5,868 nt of DNA, taken from the NCBI GenBank assembly GCA_027619675.1, contig JAQCHG010000131.1, forward strand, positions 1 to 5,868, given 5' to 3'. Both the position numbers and the translations under genes were made by a program. Below the pieces are notes generated by a model. It was not told the origin of the DNA, ran no database searches, and saw only the letters and a list, made by a program, of their open reading frames with translations. This DNA is from Cyanobacteriota bacterium. Its GTDB lineage: Bacteria > Cyanobacteriota > Cyanobacteriia > Phormidesmidales > Phormidesmidaceae. Positions 1 through 5,868 of the stretch are shown here, piece after piece (the stretch's first letter is position 1; the number at the start of each line of letters is the position of its first letter).

Positions 1-767
1 CCCGGAGGCGGGTTGGGGGCGGCGGTGCGCACCTGGCGGTAGTCGCGGTAGAGGCGATCGCGCCAATCAAAAAAGGTTTGATAGTTGGCATCATCCGCCA
101 AACCGGGCACCCCTTTGCCACAGATACCAGCGGGCAGATCCACATAGTCTTGGCTGGGGAATTTCACATACATGGACAGCCCCGCCACGGCAAAGTCCGC
201 CAGGGTGGGCTGATCCCCCAGTAAATAGGGCTGGGTTTGCAGCATCAGGCAAAGGGCTTCCAACGCTTGCTTGAGGACAACGGTGGCGGCCTTGATGTCC
301 TCAGCCCCCAGGCCCACCCCGGCCCCCAGCAGGGTGAGCACATCCCCCGGTACGGCTCCCACCAAGGTTTTCACCAGATCTGGGGTGGTGGCGGGCAGCA
401 GGGCGGTGCGGAAATGGGGATGCTGGTTAAAGGCCCCAATCATCACCTTGCGGCCATAGGTGCCGATGGACTCATCGGCCCAATCTTCTAATGCCAAACA
501 CAGCCCCCGTTGGAGGGGGGCCGAGGGCAGTAGGGGGAGATCGGGATAGGTGTCTTCCAGATAGCGGGCGATGGCGGTGGAATCGGGCACCACCGTCTCC
601 CCATCCTTGAGGACGGGCACCTGTCGCTGCCCCGACAGGCGCAGCACGTCAATCTGCCCCACGCCGGGGGTGACCTCTACCGTCCGGTAGGGCAGTTGCT
701 TGTAGTCCAAAATTAGTCGAATCTTTTCGCTGTAGGCGGAGGCTTCAAACTGGTACAGCTCTAGCAT
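1..767 (-). CDS. Glutathione S-transferase family protein (3' end cut off by the window edge)
   Basis: The reverse strand is open from an ATG at 767 to the left edge, giving 255 codons without a stop. The protein reads as a cytosolic GST. Residues 1-80 form a thioredoxin-like N-terminal domain: it begins MLELYQFEASAYSEKIRLIL, has the cis-proline segment QVPVL (P51) and the glutathione-binding acidic-Ser pair D62-S63 followed by AIARYL. The helical C-terminal domain carries the N-capping box motif TLADFAVAGL (about 188-197), a hallmark of the GST fold. Candidate catalytic residues are S10 or S13; there is no cysteine at that site. The family conjugates or reduces substrates with glutathione, but the substrate cannot be read from sequence. 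The Pro-rich end (residues 251-255) suggests only a few residues are missing. It lies 24 bases downstream of the DUF4230 gene on the same strand, so cotranscription is likely. No strong Shine-Dalgarno precedes the start. The family call is firm; the subclass is not. Confidence 0.87.
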   Translation of the reverse strand, partial: MLELYQFEASAYSEKIRLILDYKQLPYRTVEVTPGVGQIDVLRLSGQRQVPVLKDGETVVPDSTAIARYLEDTYPDLPLLPSAPLQRGLCLALEDWADESIGTYGRKVMIGAFNQHPHFRTALLPATTPDLVKTLVGAVPGDVLTLLGAGVGLGAEDIKAATVVLKQALEALCLMLQTQPYLLGDQPTLADFAVAGLSMYVKFPSQDYVDLPAGICGKGVPGLADDANYQTFFDWRDRLYRDYRQVRTAAPNPPP

Positions 768-775
768 GGGCAATG

Positions 776-793
776 ACCGGGTTCACCGGGTTC
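776..793. repeat. 9-bp tandem duplication across the DUF4230 stop codon
   Basis: ACCGGGTTC occurs twice back to back (776-784 and 785-793) in the short gap between the GST and DUF4230 genes, and it runs into the DUF4230 stop codon (792-794). The first twelve bases, ACCGGGTTCACC (776-787), are also the exact inverse of GGTGAACCCGGT at 861-872 inside the DUF4230 coding end. The two could pair as a 12-bp stem around a 73-base loop. Whether it has a role is unknown; it may only be a slippage duplication. Confidence 0.6.
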
Positions 794-1577
794 ACTGTAT
801 CGTGCTGGCTGCCGGGGCTGCACAGCCATCCGCCGCTGGGGGGCGAGATTCCACCTCGATGGTGAACCCGGTATTCGTCAACAGTTGGGCCACCACCAGC
901 TCGGCGCGATCGCTGGCCTCCTGCAAAATGCCCTGATCACAGGCGGCGGCGGTGACCTTCTCTAACGCTGCTTCCTGGGCCTGATCCTGGAGTTCTGGGG
1001 CGCGATCGGGACCCAGCCCCAAAAAGCCCCGGTTGTAGTCATAGACATCGGATCGGCCCACATCCAGTTTGCTGTCGAGAATGCGGGGGGCGGGCAGCAT
1101 GATCCGCAGAATATCGCCGCTAACCCGCACATCCTCGGGGGCAATGTCCGCCAAATCCACCCCAGCCCGCACTTCCCCATAGGCCACATAAATCAGGGTG
1201 GTGGTACCCACCTCGTAATTGGCGATGGTGCGGGTGCTGGTGGCGGGCACCACCGCCTCCATGGCAAACACCGCCGTGGTCAGCTCACTGGCCCCTTGAA
1301 TCTGCTGCACCACCACCGTGCGCACGTCCACCTGTTCCTCCGGCGGTTGGGGGGTGAGGGCCATTTTGACGCCCTCAAAAAACTGCTCCCCCGATCGCCA
1401 CAGGCCAATGCCGACGATGATCCCCAAAATCAACATGCCGCCGGAGAGGCTCCCGGCCATGGCCTGCAACAGTCGCAGCAACAGGGGCATCCGGCGGGGG
1501 GCAGGGGATTCCTGCCAGGGCACGTAGCGGGATGGCTCGGCTTGGCGGGATTCGCGGCGGGGCGGCTTAACTCGCAT
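792..1577 (-). CDS. DUF4230 domain-containing membrane-anchored protein, function unknown
   Basis: With the ATG at 1577 the product is 261 residues. A basic, Pro-rich N-terminus (about 1-35) is followed by one hydrophobic segment at about 44-60 (SLSGGMLILGIIVGIGLW), which should be an uncleaved anchor with the rest outside the cytoplasm. The remainder matches my memory of DUF4230: a G-E-V-R-A-G-V-D-L stretch (134-142), LPAPRILDSKLD (161-172), the Tyr/Gly-rich block YDYNRGFLGLGPD (179-191), then a helical region with AACDQGIL (211-218). No function is established for the family as far as I know. The frame stays open upstream to a GTG at 1739 (315 residues). I reject that start because the 54 extra residues do not resemble the family, no Shine-Dalgarno precedes it, and it would leave only 14 bases to glyS. 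The ATG at 1577 also lacks a clear Shine-Dalgarno, so the start is moderately uncertain. It is divergent from glyS and probably leads an operon with the downstream GST gene. Confidence 0.85.
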   Translation of the reverse strand: MRVKPPRRESRQAEPSRYVPWQESPAPRRMPLLLRLLQAMAGSLSGGMLILGIIVGIGLWRSGEQFFEGVKMALTPQPPEEQVDVRTVVVQQIQGASELTTAVFAMEAVVPATSTRTIANYEVGTTTLIYVAYGEVRAGVDLADIAPEDVRVSGDILRIMLPAPRILDSKLDVGRSDVYDYNRGFLGLGPDRAPELQDQAQEAALEKVTAAACDQGILQEASDRAELVVAQLLTNTGFTIEVESRPPAADGCAAPAASTIQ

Positions 1578-1753
1578 AGGAAGACTCACGGCTGGGAAGA
1601 CGGCAGAAGCCCATTTGGCTACGAGGGTAACAAGAAAATCTGCTGGCGCTACGCCTGGGTGGACAGTGTTTGCCCCAATGACCGCGATCCACTCGCGATA
1701 CACTGGTGAAGCTGAATTTTTAGCGCGTTCACCGGGCACCGAATCAAGAGGCT
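1578..1753. promoter_or_regulatory. Divergent intergenic control region between the DUF4230 gene and glyS
   Basis: These 176 bases separate the two divergent start codons, so promoters for both directions should lie here. I see no strong -35/-10 pair on either strand. On the plus strand TACACT (1699-1704) is a plausible -10 hexamer (4 of 6 matches), 50 bases before the glyS start, but without a good -35. A short A/T-rich patch, GAATTTTTAG (1713-1722), is the only other low-melting stretch near glyS. The glyS ribosome-binding candidate is AAGAGG (1746-1751), only two bases from the ATG and so unusually close. Confidence 0.5.
1682..1703. repeat. 11-bp imperfect tandem repeat in the divergent control region
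   Basis: CCGCGATCCAC (1682-1692) is followed directly by TCGCGATACAC (1693-1703), matching at 9 of 11 positions. The period is close to one DNA helical turn, so both copies face the same side of the helix. The second copy overlaps the candidate -10 hexamer of glyS. This arrangement would suit an operator, but decayed HIP1-like sequence is an equally simple explanation, since both copies contain a CGCGAT core. Confidence 0.4.
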
Positions 1754-3910
1754 ATGGCGACATTTTTATTGGAGGTGGGGACAGAGGAACTGCCCGCCAG
1801 TTTTGTGGAGTCGGCGCTGTCCCAATGGCGCGATCGCATCCCCGGAGAATTGGCAGACGCCTTTCTCACCCCCAGCGCCCTCCATTACTACGGCACTCCC
1901 CGCCGCCTGGCCCTAGTGGTGGAAGGGCTGCCCAACCGCCAGCCCGATCGCGAAGAGGAGGCGAAAGGCCCCCCCGCCCAAGCGGCCTTTAAAAATGGAA
2001 CCCCCACCAAAGCCGCTGAAGGCTTTGCCCGCTCCAAGGGGGTGACGGTTGAGGATCTAGAAATCCGCGAGACCGACAAAGGGGCCTTTGTGTTCGTCAA
2101 CCACCGCATCCCCGGACGGCCCACGGCGGACATCCTGGCGGAACGCATTCCCGAGTGGGTGCTGGGCCTAGAGGGCAAGCGGTTCATGCGCTGGGGGGAT
2201 GGGGATCTGCGTTTTCCCCGCCCTATTCGTTGGCTGGTGACCCTGTGGGACGATCAGCTCATCCCCCTGACCTTGGAAAACGGGTCAGAGCGCTGTAGCA
2301 GCGATCGCGTCACCTACGGCCATCGGGTGTTGCACCCCGCCCCCGTCCCCCTGGCCCAAGCCACGGGCTACGTGGAGACCCTGGCCGCTGCCTATGTGGA
2401 TGTGGATCCGGCCCACCGCCAAACCACCATCGCCGCCCAGATCGAAACCGCTGCGGCCCAGGTTTCCGGGATCGCCCAGGTGTCTCCCGATTTGCTGGCG
2501 GAGGTGACCAATTTGGTGGAATGGCCCACCGCCGTGGTCGGTCAATTTGATGCGGAATTCCTCGACCTGCCCTCAGAGGTGGCAGTGATGGAAATGGAGA
2601 GCCACCAGCGCTACTTCCCAGTGCGGGCCGGGGCCGATAGCCCCGACCTGCTGCCCTATTTCATCACCATCTCCAACGGGGATCCGGCCAAGTCGGCCCT
2701 GATCGCCGAGGGCAACGGACGGGTGATTCGGGCGCGGCTGTCGGACGGTAAGTTTTTCTTCGACGCCGATCGCGCCCAGCCCCTAGACGCTTTCTACCCC
2801 AAGCTGGAAACCGTCACCTTTGAGGAACGGCTAGGCTCCATGGCCGCCAAGGTGCAGCGGGTGGTGGCGATCGCCGACCGCATCGCCCAGCAACTCCAGG
2901 TAACAGCGGCTGAGCGGGGGCACATCCAGCGGGCTGCCCACCTGTGCAAGGCGGATCTAGTCAGCCAGATGGTGGGGGAATTCCCCGAACTGCAAGGGGT
3001 GATGGGGGAGAAATACGCCCGCCACAGCGGCGAACCGGAGGCGGTGGCGGTGGCCATCGCGGAACATTATTTACCCAAGGGGGCGGGCGATCGCCTGCCC
3101 CAAACCCTGGTGGGCCAGGCGGTGGGCATTGCCGATCGCCTCGATACCCTGGTCAGCATTTTTAGTTTGGGGATGCTGCCCTCGGGGTCTTCCGATCCCT
3201 TTGCCCTGCGGCGGGCTGCCAACGCCATCGTCTACATCACCTGGGCCGCCAACCTGGGGCTGAACCTGGGGACGCTGCTGGATCAGGTGGTGGCGGATTT
3301 TGAGGCCAATCCCAACTTGACGGTGGCGGATGGGGCGCTGTTGCGATCTCAGCTCCAGGACTTTTTCCTGCAACGGGTACAAACCCTGCTCCAGGACGAC
3401 TGCGGCGTGGACTACGACCTAGTGAACGCCGTTCTAGGGGAAGGGGATGTGGACTACGGAGCGCGGGCCTTGGCCAATCTGCTGGACGTGCGCGATCGCG
3501 CCCTCTACCTCCAAAAAATTCGCCAGGACGGCACCTTAGACACGATTTACGCCACGGTGAACCGGGCCACCAACCTGGCCAAAAAAGGCACCCTGGCGGG
3601 GGATGTGCTGGACCCCAGCGGCGTGGTGGATGCCGCCTATTTCCAGCAGGACTCAGAAGCCGCCTTCCTCAGTGCTTTGGCAACCCTGCTGCCCCAAACC
3701 CAGGCCGCCCAAGCCAGCCGCGACTACAGCCAGTTGGTGCAGGGGCTGGCCCAGGCCGCCCCGGTAGTGAGCCGCTTTTTTGACGGCCCCGACAGTGTGT
3801 TGGTGATGGATGCAGACCCCGCCGTGCAGCAAAACCGCCTCAATCTGCTGGGGCTGTTGCGGAACCACGCGCGGGTGCTGGCGGACTTTGGCGCAATTGT
3901 GAAGGGATAG
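1754..3910 (+). CDS. glyS: Glycine--tRNA ligase, beta subunit
   Basis: The 718-residue product is the expected full length for the beta subunit of the bacterial alpha2beta2-type glycyl-tRNA synthetase, which attaches glycine to tRNA-Gly in the cytoplasm together with the alpha subunit GlyQ. Visible family signatures are the N-terminal [15 protein letters not shown] (4-18), [10 protein letters not shown] (46-55), KRFMRWGDG...[10 protein letters not shown] (142-162), [10 protein letters not shown] (281-290), ISNGDP (306-311), [14 protein letters not shown] (326-339), the HD-domain-like helical segment around H396 and D401 ([20 protein letters not shown]), and [13 protein letters not shown] (481-493). 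The C-terminal part (about 575-710) fits the DALR-type anticodon-binding domain and ends in the typical [19 protein letters not shown]. The first residues [14 protein letters not shown] align with the usual family start, which supports this ATG. glyQ is not in the window; in cyanobacteria the two subunit genes are commonly unlinked. murD follows after 4 bases. No frameshift or missing block is seen. Confidence 0.97.
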   Translation: MATFLLEVGTEELPASFVESALSQWRDRIPGELADAFLTPSALHYYGTPRRLALVVEGLPNRQPDREEEAKGPPAQAAFKNGTPTKAAEGFARSKGVTVEDLEIRETDKGAFVFVNHRIPGRPTADILAERIPEWVLGLEGKRFMRWGDGDLRFPRPIRWLVTLWDDQLIPLTLENGSERCSSDRVTYGHRVLHPAPVPLAQATGYVETLAAAYVDVDPAHRQTTIAAQIETAAAQVSGIAQVSPDLLAEVTNLVEWPTAVVGQFDAEFLDLPSEVAVMEMESHQRYFPVRAGADSPDLLPYFITISNGDPAKSALIAEGNGRVIRARLSDGKFFFDADRAQPLDAFYPKLETVTFEERLGSMAAKVQRVVAIADRIAQQLQVTAAERGHIQRAAHLCKADLVSQMVGEFPELQGVMGEKYARHSGEPEAVAVAIAEHYLPKGAGDRLPQTLVGQAVGIADRLDTLVSIFSLGMLPSGSSDPFALRRAANAIVYITWAANLGLNLGTLLDQVVADFEANPNLTVADGALLRSQLQDFFLQRVQTLLQDDCGVDYDLVNAVLGEGDVDYGARALANLLDVRDRALYLQKIRQDGTLDTIYATVNRATNLAKKGTLAGDVLDPSGVVDAAYFQQDSEAAFLSALATLLPQTQAAQASRDYSQLVQGLAQAAPVVSRFFDGPDSVLVMDADPAVQQNRLNLLGLLRNHARVLADFGAIVKG
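3902..3907 (+). promoter_or_regulatory. Ribosome binding site for murD, inside the end of glyS
   Basis: AAGGGA lies in the last codons of glyS, with seven bases between it and the GTG at 3915. This is normal spacing and favours the GTG start over the in-frame ATG at 3933, which has no Shine-Dalgarno-like sequence. Its position within glyS suggests that murD translation is coupled to termination of glyS. Confidence 0.55.
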
Positions 3911-3914
3911 GCCC

Positions 3915-5291
3915 GTGAGCCGACAAACCTGCATGTTGAACCACGCCCATGTGATTGGCCTGGGCAAGTCGGGGATCGCCGCCGCCCGCCTGCTGGTGCA
4001 GGATGGCTGGCAGGTGGTGCTCAGCGATCGCAACCCCAATCCCCCCCTGGATGCCGACCAGCGCCATGCCCTCGCGGCGGCAGGGATCACCCTGAAACTG
4101 GGCCACAGCTTTGCCCCAGGGGATGCCGCCAACCTGGTGGTGGTCAGCCCCGGCGTCCCCTGGGACCTGCCCGCCCTGGTGGCGGCACGGGAGGAAGGCC
4201 GCGAAATCATCGGTGAGGCGGAACTGGCCTGGCGCGCTCTCAAGGACCGCCCCTGGGTGGGGATCACCGGCACCAACGGCAAAACCACCACCACCGCCCT
4301 CACCGCCGCCATCTTTCAGGCCGCCGACCTGCACGCCCCCGCCTGCGGCAACATTGGCTACGCCGCCTGCGAACTGGCCCTGAACCCCCAGGTGCCCGAC
4401 TGGGTGATTGGGGAACTCAGCAGCTACCAAATCGAAGCCGCCACCACCCTGGCCCCCCGCATTGGCCTCTGGACCACCTTCACCCCCGACCACCTGGCCC
4501 GCCACAAAACCCTCGAAAACTATTTCCACATCAAGGCTCAACTGCTGCACCGGGCTGAGTTGCAGGTGCTCAACGGCGACGATCCCTTTCTCCGGGAACA
4601 TGCCCCCACCCACTTTCCCCAAGCCCATTGGACCAGCATCCATGGCCGGGACGCCATCGCCCCCCTCACCCCCTACGCCTATATCGAAGGGGATTGGGTG
4701 ATGGTGGCCAATCGCCCCATTGTTCAAGCCTCTACCCTGGCAATGGGCGGGGATCACAACCGCCAAAACCTGCTGATGGCGGTGGCGGCAGCCTGTTTGG
4801 CGGACCTGGATCCCAAGGTGATCGCCGCTGGGGTGGCCCAATTCCCCGGTGTGCCCCATCGCTTGGAAACGGTGCTGACCTGGCGGGGCATTCCCTTCAT
4901 CAACGACAGCAAGGCCACCAACTACGACGCGGCGGAGGTGGGGCTGCGATCAGTTCCTGCCCCCGCCATTTTGATCGCGGGGGGCGAAATCAAGGCCGGG
5001 GACGATCGCGCCTGGATGGCGCAAATTCAGCAACGGGCCGCGAAGGTGTTGCTGATCGGCAGCGCCGCCCCCGCCTTTGCCCAGCGCCTCCGGGATGAGG
5101 GGTACGAAGCCTACGAAATGGTGGAAACGATGGACCGGGCGGTGGAACGGAGCACCGCGATCGCCCTGGAGTTGGGTGCCCAAGCCGTCCTGCTTTCCCC
5201 CGCCTGCGCCAGCTTTGACCAATACCCCAACTTCGAGGTGCGGGGCGACCACTTCCGCCACCTCTGTCAAACCTACCTAGCCGCAGACTAA
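3915..5291 (+). CDS. murD: UDP-N-acetylmuramoylalanine--D-glutamate ligase (MurD)
   Basis: MurD is a cytoplasmic ATP-dependent ligase that adds D-glutamate to UDP-MurNAc-L-alanine in peptidoglycan precursor synthesis. The 458-residue product has the three Mur-ligase domains. The N-terminal Rossmann-like domain begins [16 protein letters not shown] (12-27). The central domain has the P-loop [14 protein letters not shown] (116-129), GELSSYQIE (166-174), [14 protein letters not shown] (190-203) and, in YFHIKAQLL, the lysine K207 at the position of the carbamylated lysine of the family. [10 protein letters not shown] (278-287) follows. The C-terminal glutamate-ligase domain has PHRLE (315-319), FINDSKATN (329-337), [11 protein letters not shown] (352-362) and [21 protein letters not shown] (427-447). 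All catalytic motifs are intact. The GTG start is preferred because AAGGGA sits seven bases upstream. The alternative ATG at 3933 would drop six non-conserved residues and begin [11 protein letters not shown]. Four bases separate it from glyS, so the two are probably cotranscribed. Confidence 0.97.
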   Translation: MSRQTCMLNHAHVIGLGKSGIAAARLLVQDGWQVVLSDRNPNPPLDADQRHALAAAGITLKLGHSFAPGDAANLVVVSPGVPWDLPALVAAREEGREIIGEAELAWRALKDRPWVGITGTNGKTTTTALTAAIFQAADLHAPACGNIGYAACELALNPQVPDWVIGELSSYQIEAATTLAPRIGLWTTFTPDHLARHKTLENYFHIKAQLLHRAELQVLNGDDPFLREHAPTHFPQAHWTSIHGRDAIAPLTPYAYIEGDWVMVANRPIVQASTLAMGGDHNRQNLLMAVAAACLADLDPKVIAAGVAQFPGVPHRLETVLTWRGIPFINDSKATNYDAAEVGLRSVPAPAILIAGGEIKAGDDRAWMAQIQQRAAKVLLIGSAAPAFAQRLRDEGYEAYEMVETMDRAVERSTAIALELGAQAVLLSPACASFDQYPNFEVRGDHFRHLCQTYLAAD

Positions 5292-5430
5292 TACCCCGAT
5301 TGCTTCCCAACCGGGTGGTCTCACTTAGCCAACCGTTTCCTGCGGCCCAAGAGTGGGGAACCAGGAGGTCATGGGGACTGTGGCTGCCGCCGCCGCGTCC
5401 CGTACCGCGTAGCCTAACTTTCAGGACCTA

Positions 5431-5454
5431 CGCAGTCACACCGCAGTCACACCG
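5431..5454. repeat. 11-bp perfect tandem repeat (2.2 copies)
   Basis: CGCAGTCACAC occurs at 5431-5441 and again at 5442-5452, followed by CG, the start of a third copy. The first copy begins inside the left terminal repeat of the MITE-like element. This suggests a local duplication just inside that end, by slippage or as part of the element's design. Confidence 0.85.
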
Positions 5455-5459
5455 ATGAA

Positions 5460-5479
5460 CCAGGGGCTTAAGCCCCTGG
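5460..5479. repeat. Perfect 20-bp palindrome
   Basis: CCAGGGGCTTAAGCCCCTGG is its own reverse complement. As RNA or single-stranded DNA it could form an 8-bp GC-rich stem closed by a TTAA loop. It lies roughly in the middle of the MITE-like element, which is common for such elements. Without a following T-run it is not a standard intrinsic terminator, though as a stable hairpin 169 bases after the murD stop it could still protect or shape the 3' end of that transcript. Confidence 0.9.
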
Positions 5480-5544
5480 CCCCAACGCAACGGGGAGGCT
5501 TTGGGCGGGGTTTGCGTAAGTCCTAACTTTGTAGCTTGTTTGAC

Positions 5545-5550
5545 AGGTGA
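5545..5550 (+). promoter_or_regulatory. Ribosome binding site of the downstream membrane protein gene
   Basis: AGGTGA matches the anti-Shine-Dalgarno core exactly and ends four bases before the ATG at 5555. It is the strongest Shine-Dalgarno in the window and fixes the start of the following gene, since the overlapping ATG at 5550 and GTG at 5547 are out of frame. Confidence 0.65.
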
Positions 5551-5554
5551 TGCC

Positions 5555-5868
5555 ATGCCCAATCCCCAGGCCCCAGGGCCATTCAGGGTGCCGTCTACCC
5601 CATCCAGCCCCCCCGCTCCTGCTCCCGGCGAGGGTAATACCGTGGGTCAGCACCCTTTAACGGCTGCCCACTATCGCTGGCTGGCGATCTGGTGCCTGGT
5701 GGCCCTGGCCATCCGCCTGCTGGGCCTCACCCTCAAACCCGCCTGGATGGATGAGGTGGCCACCGCCATCTATAGCCTTGGCAATAGCAGCTACCTTCTT
5801 CCCCTCGATCAAACCGTGGACCTGGGGGCGATGCTAGCTCCCCTGCGCCCCCGCCCCGACGCCACCCT
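5555..5868 (+). CDS. Probable GT-C (family 39-like) membrane glycosyltransferase, N-terminal part only
   Basis: The frame is open from ATG 5555 to the right edge (104 whole codons). Residues 2-38 are a Pro/Ala-rich, low-complexity tail that should be cytoplasmic. A hydrophobic segment at about 42-60 (WLAIWCLVALAIRLLGLTL) is a likely first transmembrane helix. It is followed at once by KPAWMDEVATAIYSLG (61-76). An acidic pair (here D66-E67) just after the first helix, in a W-x-D-E-x-x-T-A setting, is the typical active-site signature of GT-C enzymes of the PMT/ArnT type, which transfer sugars from polyprenyl-phosphate donors outside the cytoplasmic membrane. The family call rests on this motif and topology only, since most of the protein is outside the window; another polytopic membrane protein is possible. 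A good ribosome binding site (AGGTGA) supports the start. The MITE-like element ends 30 bases upstream. Confidence 0.7.
   Translation, partial: MPNPQAPGPFRVPSTPSSPPAPAPGEGNTVGQHPLTAAHYRWLAIWCLVALAIRLLGLTLKPAWMDEVATAIYSLGNSSYLLPLDQTVDLGAMLAPLRPRPDAT

Larger units (their letters stand above)
54..5164. repeat. HIP1 octameric palindromes (GCGATCGC), nine dispersed copies
   Basis: Exact GCGATCGC copies begin at 54, 906, 1830, 2301, 2867, 3087, 3492, 4024 and 5157. All lie inside protein-coding genes. Many near-copies (CGATCGCC, GCGATCGG and similar) are also present. HIP1 is known to be highly over-represented in many cyanobacterial genomes, and this is the main evidence for the host lineage. The span given covers the first to the last copy and is not one continuous element. 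No copy occurs in 5292-5868. Confidence 0.93.
5423..5524. mobile_element. MITE-like small inverted-repeat element, 102 bp
   Basis: The left end AGGACCTACGCA (5423-5434) and right end TGCGTAAGTCCT (5513-5524) are inverted copies matching at 11 of 12 positions. AACTTT flanks both sides: 5416-5421 on the left, one base from the end, and 5525-5530 on the right, directly adjacent. This resembles a target-site duplication. A longer reading gives a 9-bp direct repeat CCTAACTTT at 5413-5421 and 5522-5530. The interior is non-coding and holds a 20-bp palindrome and an 11-bp tandem repeat. Terminal inverted repeats, small size, no ORF and an intergenic site are all typical of non-autonomous elements moved by a transposase encoded elsewhere. 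I recall similar AGGACTTACGCA-type ends from cyanobacterial intergenic repeats but cannot name a family. A folded regulatory or termination element is the alternative. Confidence 0.5.
5292..5554. other. Non-coding gap between murD and the next gene, rich in repeats
   Basis: No credible coding frame fills these 263 bases. The first part (5292-5412) contains a possible weak stem-loop: TCCTG (5338-5342) can pair with CAGGA (5362-5366), with an inner CCC/GGG pairing around AAGAGT. No T-run follows it, so it is at best a Rho-type or structural 3' end for the glyS-murD transcript. GGGAC/GTCCC pairing across 5374-5401 is weaker still. The second part (5413-5530) is occupied by the MITE-like element and its flanking direct repeats. 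No convincing promoter for the downstream gene is visible. Confidence 0.6.

Noticed and set aside
237..491. 84-codon plus-strand frame opposite the GST gene
   Set aside because: The minus-strand frame is open over 255 codons with clear GST motifs, so this one is a shadow.
1296..1709. 137-codon plus-strand frame opposite the DUF4230 gene
   Set aside because: It is His/Gly-rich low complexity, antisense to conserved DUF4230 motifs, with no recognisable domain.
3653..4312. 219-codon minus-strand frame across the glyS-murD junction
   Set aside because: Its Arg/Ala/Ser-rich composition and position opposite two well-supported genes mark it as a compositional artefact.
3840..4859. 339-codon open frame on the minus strand opposite murD
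   Set aside because: It is a Gly/Val/His-rich shadow of GC-rich murD, which has all family motifs intact on the plus strand. It shows no domain and no ribosome binding site.
5338..5366. Stem-loop after murD as an intrinsic terminator
   Set aside because: The stem is short and interrupted and no T-run follows, so it is kept only as a note in the intergenic entry.
5501..5529. TTGGGC and TAACTT at 17-base spacing as a promoter supplied by the MITE-like element
   Set aside because: Each hexamer matches its consensus at only 3 of 6 bases, too weak to list as a promoter.
5540..5545. TTGACA, a perfect -35 hexamer
   Set aside because: It ends nine bases before the start codon at 5555 and has no -10 hexamer at proper spacing, so it cannot drive that gene.
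5468..5653. 61-codon minus-strand frame over the repeat region and the start of the last gene
   Set aside because: It runs through the MITE-like repeat into the antisense of a better-supported gene, and has no domain.

Overview
This window looks like chromosomal DNA from a GC-rich cyanobacterium. The HIP1 octamer GCGATCGC, a cyanobacterial genome signature, occurs nine times exactly in 5.9 kb (roughly 0.1 expected from base chance). The MurD and GlyS proteins also read like cyanobacterial family members. The genus cannot be fixed from the sequence.

Layout. (i) Positions 1-1577, minus strand: a two-gene unit read leftwards. A membrane-anchored DUF4230 protein of unknown function (792-1577) comes first, then, 24 bases on, a glutathione S-transferase family gene that runs off the left edge (767 to beyond 1). 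(ii) Positions 1578-1753: a divergent intergenic region that must hold the control signals for both directions. It contains an 11-bp imperfect tandem repeat. (iii) Positions 1754-5291, plus strand: glyS (glycyl-tRNA synthetase beta subunit) and murD (UDP-N-acetylmuramoylalanine--D-glutamate ligase), only 4 bases apart and very likely cotranscribed. (iv) Positions 5292-5554: a non-coding gap holding a 102-bp MITE-like element with near-perfect 12-bp terminal inverted repeats, a perfect 20-bp palindrome and an 11-bp tandem duplication. (v) Position 5555 to the right edge, plus strand: the start of a probable polytopic membrane protein, best read as a GT-C type (family 39-like) glycosyltransferase.

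How the genes fit together. glyS and murD are housekeeping genes of translation and peptidoglycan synthesis; their pairing is by position, with no shared pathway beyond growth. The GST/DUF4230 pair may share transcription, but the sequence gives no shared biochemical role. I see no defence system, prophage, CRISPR array, RNA gene or obvious horizontally acquired cargo. The points most worth a second look are the MITE-like repeat downstream of murD, the uncharacterised DUF4230 gene with its uncertain start, and the repeat in the divergent control region. I do not find a convincing new biological system here.
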